Shown here piece after piece: positions 1 through 4,687 of a DNA stretch of 5,393 nt. How positions within the stretch are numbered: position 1 is the stretch's first letter; the number at the start of each line of letters is the position of its first letter. Made by a program: the position numbers and the translations under genes. Origin of the DNA: an uncultured Bacilli bacterium (lineage in GTDB: Bacteria > Bacillota_I > Bacilli_A > RF39 > UBA660); contig CAKPAL010000048.1 of the NCBI GenBank assembly GCA_934132925.1, positions 1 to 5,393 on the forward strand, in the 5' to 3' direction. Below the pieces are notes generated by a model. It had not been told where the DNA came from, ran no database searches, and saw nothing but the letters and a program-made list of their open reading frames with translations.

Positions 1-461
1 TTACTTTTTGGAGAAAAATAATTAATGAAGATAATACTGAAGTGTTTGTTAAGAGTTCTTTAAATGAGCCATTTATGCTTTATATAGATAAGGTAAAAGG
101 TAATGAATATCTTGACTGGGTTACAGGAAGACCTTTTGATATGGAGGATATGAGAAAAGATATTCTTATAGGTCTTAGTAATATAAGAATATCTAAAAAT
201 AATATAAATATATGTGATGATGCTGTTTGTAAGGCTGCATATATATTAGACGATAAAGATAGGGAAGAAGAATATACTAATATATCAGAAGGTATTCTTT
301 ATGATAGTTATTTTTGTAATATTATTTCTTCTAAATATGGTTTAGATGTTATTCCTGCTAATTTTGTATATGAAGAAATTAGAAGAGTTAGAAAGATATA
401 TGCTGCTAATAACGATAAGGATAATATTAAGTGTAAATCTTTAAAGAGAAAAAGAAAATAA
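1..461 (+). CDS. Unrecognised protein, 5'-truncated by the window edge
   Basis: An open frame (first whole codon at 3) runs from the left edge to a TAA at 459-461, giving 152 visible residues. A GTG at 42 is in frame but has no Shine-Dalgarno sequence. The residues before it (TFWRKIINEDNTEV) look like ordinary protein, so the gene most likely starts outside the window. I do not recognise the family. It looks soluble: charged, with no membrane segment and no signal peptide in the visible part. The first half has aromatic, strand-like stretches (PFMLYIDKV, YLDWVTGRPFDM). The second half looks helical (SKYGLDVIPANFVYEEIRRVRKIY). It ends in a very basic tail (KSLKRKRK) that could touch nucleic acid, though this is only suggestive. 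A hairpin and an intrinsic terminator follow within about 120 bases, consistent with the end of a transcription unit. Being a gene is fairly sure; function is unknown. Confidence 0.75.
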   Translation, partial: TFWRKIINEDNTEVFVKSSLNEPFMLYIDKVKGNEYLDWVTGRPFDMEDMRKDILIGLSNIRISKNNINICDDAVCKAAYILDDKDREEEYTNISEGILYDSYFCNIISSKYGLDVIPANFVYEEIRRVRKIYAANNDKDNIKCKSLKRKRK

Positions 462-496
462 TATTTTTGAAGACTTATTTATAAGGCCTTGAAAAT

Positions 497-525
497 CTAG
501 TTAAAGACTTAATGACTTTAACTAG
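497..525 (+). other. Perfect 10-bp hairpin in the ABC-F leader
   Basis: CTAGTTAAAG (497-506) and CTTTAACTAG (516-525) are exact reverse complements around a 9-base loop. No T-tract follows, so this is not itself a terminator. It lies 18 bases before the terminator hairpin at 544-571. Part of its 3' arm (AACTAG) could instead pair weakly with TTAGTT in the terminator's 3' arm. It may be a leader-RNA element of the ABC-F gene or a 3'-end structure of the preceding gene. Confidence 0.5.
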
Positions 526-543
526 CAGTGAGCAACGAAGTGT

Positions 544-580
544 GAACTGATACTAAAAAAGTATTTAGTTCTTTTTATTT
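544..580 (+). terminator. Intrinsic terminator upstream of the ABC-F gene
   Basis: The 5' arm GAACTGATACT (544-554) pairs with AGTATTTAGTTC (560-571) across a 5-base A loop, with one bulged T and one G-T pair. TTTTTATTT follows at once (572-580). This is the usual form of a Rho-independent terminator. It can end the transcript of the first gene, whose stop lies 83 bases upstream. It could also be the terminator half of an attenuator, because it ends only 35 bases before the ABC-F start codon. The sequence alone does not decide between these. Confidence 0.7.
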
Positions 581-583
581 ATG

Positions 584-592
584 TGTTAAAAT
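584..592 (+). promoter_or_regulatory. Possible extended -10 promoter for the ABC-F gene
   Basis: TGTTAAAAT fits an extended -10 (TGn plus TAAAAT). The -35 region (about 564-570, TTTAGTT, inside the terminator arm) is poor. A start near 598-600 would leave a leader of about 15 bases, just enough for the ribosome binding site at 604-609. If this is the main promoter, the upstream hairpins are not part of the ABC-F transcript. In DNA this AT-rich such matches are common, so support is modest. Confidence 0.35.
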
Positions 593-614
593 ATTAGTAG
601 TGCAGGTGATTATT

Positions 615-2489
615 ATGTATTATAAAATTAGTCATGGTAGTGTTACACTTGGTAATAATACAGTACTTGAAGATATTAATTTTTGTGTTAAAGATAATGA
701 GAAAATTGGTATTGTAGGTAGAAATGGCTGTGGAAAAACGACTTTACTTAAGGCTATTGCTTCAGAGTATGAAATTAATAGTGGTTATGAAGAAGTAGAT
801 ATTATTTCTTCGGGAGACTTTAATATTGGTTATGTTAAACAGAATGATGGTTATAGTCTTGATATGAAGATGATAGATTATATTAGGAGTTCTTTTAAAG
901 ATATTCTTGATATTGAAAAGAAACTTAATACTTTAGAGGATGAAATGAGTACTCATTATGATGAAAAAATAGTAAGTAAATATAATGATCTTTTATCTAG
1001 ATATGAATATATGGGTGGTTATAAATATAAGAAAGAGATAGAAGTTATTTTAAGTAAGTTTGATTTTAGTGATAAGGATAAAGATAAGTATTTGAATGAG
1101 TTTTCTGGTGGTCAAATTACAAAGTTATCTTTGATTAGGCTTCTGTTATCGAAACCTGATTTACTTATTTTGGATGAACCTACCAATCACTTGGATATTA
1201 AGGCTATAGAATGGCTTGAGGATTACTTAAAGGGATATAAGGGCTCTATTATTTTGGTTAGTCATGATAGAATGTTTTTGGATAATGTTTGTAATGTTAT
1301 ATATGATATTGAGTATGGTAGTTTAACTAGATATAGTGGTAATTATTCTTATTTTGTTAAGAAGAAGGAAGAGGATTATATAAGAAATCTTAAAGATTAT
1401 GAAAGACAACAACAAGAGATTAAGAGACTACAGGATATCGCAGATAGATTTAGGTATAAACCTACTAAAGCTGGTATGGCTATGTCAAAATTAAAGCAAA
1501 TTGAGAGAATGGTATTAATAGATAAACCTGATAAGGCTAATACAAAGTCTTTTAAGATTAATTTTAGTCCGGAGATGAATAGTTATAGAGATGTTCTTAA
1601 GGTTAAGAATCTTTCTATTGGTTATGATAGAGAGTTATGTAAGTTATCTTTTGAGGTGGAAAGAGGAGACAGACTTGGTATTATTGGAGAGAATGGTATT
1701 GGTAAGAGTACACTTCTTAAGACTATTATGGGGGAAGTACCTTCACTTGGTGGTAAGTTTGTTTTTGGAGATAGGGTTAATATTGGTTACTTTTCACAAG
1801 CATTAGATAATCTTAATTATGATAATTCTATTTATGATGAGATTGATAAAGAATTTCCTAGACTTACACCTAATGAGATTAGAACTCTTCTTGGAGCTTT
1901 TGAATTTAGTGGGGAAGATGTCTTTAAAAAAATTAAGGATTTATCTGGTGGTGAAAAGGTTAGAGTTAGTTTGTGTAAGATTTTGAATAAAAAACCTAAT
2001 GTTCTTATCTTAGATGAACCTACGAATCACTTGGATATTATTGGTAAAGATACTATTGAGAAAATGCTTACTAGTTATAAGGGTACTATTATTATGGTTA
2101 GTCATGATAGATATCTTATTAAGAATGTTTGCAATAGACTTCTTGTTATGGAAGATGGCAGAAGTACTTTATATAATTATGGTTATAGTGAGTATTTGGA
2201 GAAGACTAGGTTTAATAATATAAGTAATGATAATAAGGTTAAGATAGAAAAGAAGAAAAGTACTGATAAAAAGGTAGATATTTTTGATAGAAATAAAGAA
2301 ATTAAAAAAATAGAAAGGGATATTTTTGAATTAGAGGAGAGACTTAGTAATCTTAATAATGGGCTTTTGAAGGAAGATGTTTATATGGATATCAATAAGG
2401 CTAATTTGATTAAGTTAGAGATTGATATTGTAAGTAAGGATATTGAGAAGAAAACATTAGAGTGGGATGAGATTACGAAGGATATGTAA
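615..2489 (+). CDS. ABC-F family ATPase (ribosome-acting, YdiF/Uup-like)
   Basis: A 624-residue soluble protein with two ABC ATPase domains and no membrane segments, the layout of ABC-F proteins, which bind the ribosomal E site and help translation or displace antibiotics. Domain 1 has Walker A GRNGCGKT (35-42), a Q-loop Gln at 76, signature FSGGQ (163-167), Walker B with catalytic Glu188 and switch His217. Domain 2 has GENGIGKST (358-366), Gln395, LSGGE (443-447), Glu468 and His497. The linker (about 240-325), with the motif DRFRYKPTKAGMAMSKLKQIERM-like region at 277-299, is the tRNA-facing segment of the family. A charged coiled-coil tail (about 535-624) resembles the C-terminal extensions of YdiF and Uup. 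All catalytic residues are present. ATG 615 is chosen over an in-frame GTG at 600 because AGGTGA (604-609) lies five bases upstream. Resistance versus housekeeping function cannot be decided from sequence. Family assignment is very sure; subfamily is tentative. Confidence 0.96.
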   Translation: MYYKISHGSVTLGNNTVLEDINFCVKDNEKIGIVGRNGCGKTTLLKAIASEYEINSGYEEVDIISSGDFNIGYVKQNDGYSLDMKMIDYIRSSFKDILDIEKKLNTLEDEMSTHYDEKIVSKYNDLLSRYEYMGGYKYKKEIEVILSKFDFSDKDKDKYLNEFSGGQITKLSLIRLLLSKPDLLILDEPTNHLDIKAIEWLEDYLKGYKGSIILVSHDRMFLDNVCNVIYDIEYGSLTRYSGNYSYFVKKKEEDYIRNLKDYERQQQEIKRLQDIADRFRYKPTKAGMAMSKLKQIERMVLIDKPDKANTKSFKINFSPEMNSYRDVLKVKNLSIGYDRELCKLSFEVERGDRLGIIGENGIGKSTLLKTIMGEVPSLGGKFVFGDRVNIGYFSQALDNLNYDNSIYDEIDKEFPRLTPNEIRTLLGAFEFSGEDVFKKIKDLSGGEKVRVSLCKILNKKPNVLILDEPTNHLDIIGKDTIEKMLTSYKGTIIMVSHDRYLIKNVCNRLLVMEDGRSTLYNYGYSEYLEKTRFNNISNDNKVKIEKKKSTDKKVDIFDRNKEIKKIERDIFELEERLSNLNNGLLKEDVYMDINKANLIKLEIDIVSKDIEKKTLEWDEITKDM

Positions 2490-2528
2490 TCTTGGTATTA
2501 TTAATTATTTGTTTATGTTACTTTTACA

Positions 2529-2534
2529 TATAAT
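2529..2534 (+). promoter_or_regulatory. Possible -10 box for the collagen-like gene
   Basis: A consensus TATAAT lies 23 bases before the ATG at 2558. The best -35 candidate (TTGTTT, 2509-2514) is only 14 bases away, shorter than usual. No terminator lies between the ABC-F stop (2489) and this gene, so read-through from upstream is equally possible. Confidence 0.3.
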
Positions 2535-2557
2535 GTTTTAGATGTGAGGTGGTAATA

Positions 2558-3553
2558 ATGAATGATAATATTAAGGATATATTAGAAGGTCAAAGAATTA
2601 GGGAAAGACTTAGGAGAGCTGGTATTTATCCAATGGTTGGTCCTAGAGGTCCAAAAGGGGATAAGGGCGATGGTATTAGTATACTAGGTGATTATGATAG
2701 TTATGAGGAGTTAATTAATAATCATCCTTCTGGTAATAGGGGCGACTGCTACTTAGTTGGTGGTAATTTATATGTTTGGAATAGTGAAAAATCTATTTGG
2801 GATAATGTTGGTAATATAGAGGGGCCTCCTGGGAAGAGTGAGAAGATTAGTGTTGGAAAAGTAAGTAGTGGTAGTGAGGCTACTATTATTGATAATTTTG
2901 ATGGTGAAGTTCATACTTTGGATTTTGTTATTCCGATGGGGCAAAAAGGTGATAAGGGAGAGTCTGGTCCAAAGGGCGATAAAGGAGAAAAAGGTGATAT
3001 TGGTCCTCAGGGAGAAATGGGAGAAGCTGGTCCTATTGGTCCTCAAGGAAAACAGGGTATTGCAGGTCCTCCTGGTGTAGAGGGAAAAATTGGTCCGACG
3101 GGACCGCAGGGACCTCAAGGTACACTTGGGCCTACTTCTTATAATGCTGTTTGTTTTTCTAGTTTTAAAGATACTACTAATGCTGGTACAATGACTGTTA
3201 CTACTACTAGAATTATTCCAGGGAACTCTGATATTATTTCTATTTCTGGTAATCAAATAAAGGTATCGAAAACTAGTGTATTTGAGGTTACTTTATGTGG
3301 GAGAATATCAGGTGTTACTAATGATACTGGTGGTAAGTTCTATTTATATAATACTACTACTAATGAAAAAATTAGTGATATGGAGTTTGTTCTTGATAAG
3401 GGTACTACTAGTGACATGGATTTTTCAGAAGTTAATTTTGTTGATGTTTATGCTGGTGGTAATCTTGAAATAAGAACTGAAGTTATTGGTAATGATACTG
3501 GTAATATTTCTTTTTCTATGGTTAATGTTATTCTTAAACGTTATAATTTATAA
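2558..3553 (+). CDS. Collagen-like protein with C-terminal TNF/BclA-type head
   Basis: A 331-residue protein. A charged N-terminal helix (1-22, IRERLRR) leads to a short collagen run (28-39). A small module (about 40-92) follows, with the pattern GDCYLVGGNLYVW and a later W, seen in collagen-like and phage-tail-associated proteins. Next is a strand segment ending LDFVIPMG (about 96-128), then 22 unbroken Gly-X-Y triplets (128-193). The C-terminal 138 residues are Thr/Asn/Gly-rich and strand-forming, fitting the trimeric jelly-roll head of BclA and C1q/TNF-like proteins. Trimerisation and surface or fibre function are inferred from that layout. There is no signal peptide, membrane segment or LPXTG-type anchor. 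ATG 2558 is preferred to an in-frame GTG at 2549 because GAGGTGG (2546-2552) is five bases upstream. It lies 68 bases after the ABC-F gene and ends at a terminator. A phage or spore-coat-like origin is possible; the collagen assignment is secure. Confidence 0.92.
   Translation: MNDNIKDILEGQRIRERLRRAGIYPMVGPRGPKGDKGDGISILGDYDSYEELINNHPSGNRGDCYLVGGNLYVWNSEKSIWDNVGNIEGPPGKSEKISVGKVSSGSEATIIDNFDGEVHTLDFVIPMGQKGDKGESGPKGDKGEKGDIGPQGEMGEAGPIGPQGKQGIAGPPGVEGKIGPTGPQGPQGTLGPTSYNAVCFSSFKDTTNAGTMTVTTTRIIPGNSDIISISGNQIKVSKTSVFEVTLCGRISGVTNDTGGKFYLYNTTTNEKISDMEFVLDKGTTSDMDFSEVNFVDVYAGGNLEIRTEVIGNDTGNISFSMVNVILKRYNL
2939..3136 (+). repeat. Collagen triplet repeat region (22 Gly-X-Y)
   Basis: Codons 128-193 of the collagen-like gene read as 22 consecutive Gly-X-Y triplets without interruption. 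The first third is charged (GDK, GES, GPK, GEK), which suits inter-chain salt bridges. The rest is richer in GPQ, GPI, GPP and GPT. A shorter Gly-X-Y run encoded at 2639-2674 near the N-terminus is separated from it by about 88 residues. Repeats like this can change in copy number by slippage. Confidence 0.9.
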
Positions 3554-3560
3554 ATAGGGA

Positions 3561-3590
3561 AATACTGATCTTTGTGGTTGGTATTTTTTT
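3561..3590 (+). terminator. Intrinsic terminator of the collagen-like gene
   Basis: AATACTGATC (3561-3570) pairs along all ten positions with GGTTGGTATT (3576-3585), three of the pairs being G-T, around the loop TTTGT. Seven Ts (3584-3590) close the element. It starts seven bases after the stop codon, and so ends the ABC-F/collagen transcription unit. Confidence 0.85.
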
Positions 3591-3593
3591 ATT

Positions 3594-3627
3594 CACTACA
3601 AGCCTAACTTTATTAGTCTTGTTAGTG
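3594..3627 (+). other. Imperfect hairpin, first of an abutting pair
   Basis: CACTA and CAAG (3594-3602) pair with CTTG and TAGTG (3618-3627) with one bulged T. A C-T mismatch follows, then CTAA (3604-3607) pairs with TTAG (3613-3616) around the loop CTTTA. That is 13 pairs in 34 bases. It has no T-tract and sits four bases after the collagen terminator's T run. See the next hairpin, which begins at the very next base. Confidence 0.5.
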
Positions 3628-3666
3628 CTATTTAGAGCCAATATTTAGCATATTGTCTCTAAATAG
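3628..3666 (+). other. Long hairpin, second of an abutting pair
   Basis: CTATTTAGAG (3628-3637) and CTCTAAATAG (3657-3666) are exact reverse complements. After one mismatch, CAATAT (3639-3644) pairs with ATATTG (3650-3655) around the loop TTAGC. That is 16 pairs with one mismatch in 39 bases, far more than composition alone would readily give. No T-tract follows on either strand, so it is not a standard terminator. It could be a structured RNA, a 3'-end stabiliser, a dimeric protein-binding site or a short palindromic mobile element. Confidence 0.6.
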
Positions 3667-3764
3667 GTATCATCCATACTTATTATATATTAGTTATTGA
3701 TATTGGATTATGAGATGAGGGATGTAAAATTGATGTAAACTATATGGTAATTTTGAATAGTCTT

Positions 3765-3773
3765 TGTTATAAT
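3765..3773 (+). promoter_or_regulatory. Extended -10 promoter for the ART-like/HEPN pair
   Basis: TGTTATAAT is a full extended -10 (TGn TATAAT). The -35 at the proper spacing (about 3745-3750, TGGTAA) is weak, which extended -10 promoters tolerate. Transcription would start near 3780, about 19 bases before ATG 3799. A tandem GATGTAAA (3721-3728 and 3732-3739, 11 bases apart) lies just upstream and could be an operator. The rest of 3667-3760 is AT-rich with nothing else I can support. Confidence 0.55.
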
Positions 3774-3798
3774 AGTGGGTATCTAAGGAATGCGATTT

Positions 3799-4230
3799 AT
3801 GATTGTTTATAGAGTTTGTTCTAAAAGAGAGATTTCTAGGATAGTAAGTGATAAGGGATTTTGTGGTGTTGGTAATTATTATGATGTTAATTTAAAACTT
3901 AATACTTTTAAGTACGATGATGGTGTTAAGTATTTACATTTTTATGATAGGTATGAGGATATTTTACATTCTAGTGTTAGTAAGGGTAGGTTTATATGTG
4001 AATATGATATTCCAGAAGAGATGTTAATTAAATATTCTGGTATAGGTTTTTATTTGGATTATATTAATTTTAGATATTTAGTTGATGTTAAGGAATATGC
4101 TATTCCTACTTTTGAACTTGTTTTTGAGAACTTAATAGGTTATAATGTTATTGAAAAAGAACTTGATTACGAGGATATGATTGGCATTTCTGGTAAGAGG
4201 TTAAAATTTAGATTAGGAGAATGGATATGA
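3799..4230 (+). CDS. Unnamed 143-aa protein with ADP-ribosyltransferase-like pattern
   Basis: I cannot name this family. It is a soluble 143-residue protein. Its order of motifs resembles the small ADP-ribosyltransferase/RES-type fold: a first strand with Tyr-Arg (MIVYRV, 1-6), a helix (SKREISRIVSDKGF, 8-21), KYLHFYDRYEDIL (44-56), a strand GRFICEYDIPEEML (63-76), and a late strand KEYAIP (98-103) with a Glu where those enzymes often carry the catalytic one. This is pattern inference, not a database match. ATG 3799 is preferred to ATG 3790: AAGGA (3785-3789) touches 3790 directly but lies nine bases before 3799. Its last codons overlap the HEPN gene as ATGA, so the two are probably translationally coupled. 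Its 3' end (4112-4203) is repeated after the HEPN gene. Gene is sure; the fold is a moderate guess. Confidence 0.85.
   Translation: MIVYRVCSKREISRIVSDKGFCGVGNYYDVNLKLNTFKYDDGVKYLHFYDRYEDILHSSVSKGRFICEYDIPEEMLIKYSGIGFYLDYINFRYLVDVKEYAIPTFELVFENLIGYNVIEKELDYEDMIGISGKRLKFRLGEWI
4112..4203 (+). repeat. 92-bp direct repeat, copy 1 (3' end of ART-like gene)
   Basis: These bases align without gaps to 4565-4656 (constant offset 453) with five differences, at 4125, 4138, 4156, 4185 and 4199, so 87 of 92 match. Copy 1 encodes residues from Phe105 to Leu135 of the ART-like protein. It also holds TTGTTT (4118-4123), 17 bases, then TATAAT (4141-4146), a promoter-like element reading toward the HEPN gene at 4227. 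Confidence 0.95.
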
Positions 4231-4562
4231 ATAAAGATGAATTAATAGTAAAAAATATAATTAATTGTATAAAAGAGCTTGATTTAATAACTAAAGATAA
4301 AGATGAAAATTTCTTTTATAATGATACTAATGAATTTAACAGAATTATAAATCAGATTATAAAAGTCGGAGAATATTTATCGGAAATTAGTGATGAAACA
4401 AAAAGTAAATATCCAAATATTTATTGGAATGTAATTAAGGATAAAGCTGAAGATGATGAGAAAGTTGGACATGTTATGAATGTTGGTAATGTCTATGATT
4501 TATCAAGTAAAATATTAAAAGAAGAATTATATGAAAAATTAAATGAAATAGTAAGAAATTGA
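4227..4562 (+). CDS. HepT-like HEPN protein with degenerate RNase motif
   Basis: A 111-residue helical protein that follows the HepT/DUF86 pattern: an N-terminal helix (IINCIKELDL), then FNRIINQIIKVGEYLSEISD (37-56) and KYPNIYWNVI (61-70), matching the family's IxxxGE...LS..t...yP.i.W..i. HEPN proteins of this kind are RNA-cutting toxins whose active site is R-x4-6-H-x-Y. Here only His82 remains: no Arg precedes it, its +2 residue is Met84 not Tyr, and the W-to-H spacing is about two residues longer. RNase activity is therefore doubtful. Start 4227 is favoured over ATG 4221 because AGGAGA (4215-4220) abuts 4221 but is six bases from 4227; this gives an ATGA overlap with the ART-like gene. The usual MntA nucleotidyltransferase partner is absent. 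GC is about 20% by hand count versus about 26% in the upstream gene, hinting at separate origin. Family call is fairly good. Confidence 0.8.
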   Translation: MNKDELIVKNIINCIKELDLITKDKDENFFYNDTNEFNRIINQIIKVGEYLSEISDETKSKYPNIYWNVIKDKAEDDEKVGHVMNVGNVYDLSSKILKEELYEKLNEIVRN

Positions 4563-4564
4563 AA

Positions 4565-4656
4565 TTGAACTTGTTTTCGAGAACTTAATAAGTTATAATG
4601 TTATTGAAGAAGAACTTGATTACGAGGATATGATTGGTATTTCTGGTAAGATGTTA
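4565..4656 (+). pseudogene. 92-bp direct repeat, copy 2: headless ART-like remnant
   Basis: Beginning three bases after the HEPN stop, this stretch matches 4112-4203 at 87 of 92 positions. In the matching frame it still encodes an intact tail (ELVFENLISYNVIEEELDYE and on). Two of the five changes are silent (4578, 4638), two are G-to-S and K-to-E, and one is R-to-M. An in-frame TAA at 4552 blocks the frame upstream and there is no start codon before 4630, so it is not expressed as a protein of note. The open frame runs on past the repeat to a TAA at 4708-4710, inside the HD gene. It looks like the leftover of a tandem duplication or of an insertion that duplicated the ART-like gene's end. Confidence 0.85.
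4571..4599 (+). promoter_or_regulatory. Promoter-like element in repeat copy 2, reading to the HD gene
   Basis: TTGTTT (4571-4576) and TATAAT (4594-4599) are separated by exactly 17 bases. A start near 4606 would give a leader of about 80 bases before the HD gene at 4688. The same element lies in copy 1, so it came with the duplicated coding sequence. The -35 is only half-consensus and the DNA is AT-rich. Confidence 0.4.
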
Positions 4657-4687
4657 GTAAAAGATAAAAATATTGGAGGAAGAAATT

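Noticed and set aside
483..490. AAGGCCTT palindrome and the neighbouring CTTATTTATAAG
   Set aside because: Short palindromes too tight to form a stable hairpin; not more than expected in AT-rich DNA.
1171..2040. Near-identical 30-base repeats at 1171-1200 and 2011-2040
   Set aside because: Both encode the Walker B segment LDEPTNHLDI of the two ABC domains. The likeness (28/30) follows from protein conservation and shared codon use, not from a mobile repeat.
2738..2749. RGD tripeptide (NRGDCY) in the collagen-like protein as an integrin-binding site
   Set aside because: It falls in the small module where G-D-x-Y is the usual pattern; the Arg before it is probably chance and nothing else supports cell binding.
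2768..3256. 162-aa open frame on the - strand
   Set aside because: It lies wholly inside the collagen-like gene. Its Thr/Ser/Arg/Asn-rich product is the antisense of Gly-X-Y and Val/Ile-rich codons, and there is no ribosome binding site.
3554..3798. tRNA, CRISPR array or Xer/dif site in the intergenic region
   Set aside because: No cloverleaf, no repeated spaced units and no 11-6-11 Xer pattern; the hairpins here have arms joined by 5-base loops instead.
4228..4562. TGA read as Trp (Mollicutes code 4)
   Set aside because: Trp in the recognised proteins is TGG, and reading through the TGA stops at 4230 or 4562 gives only short tails without sense.
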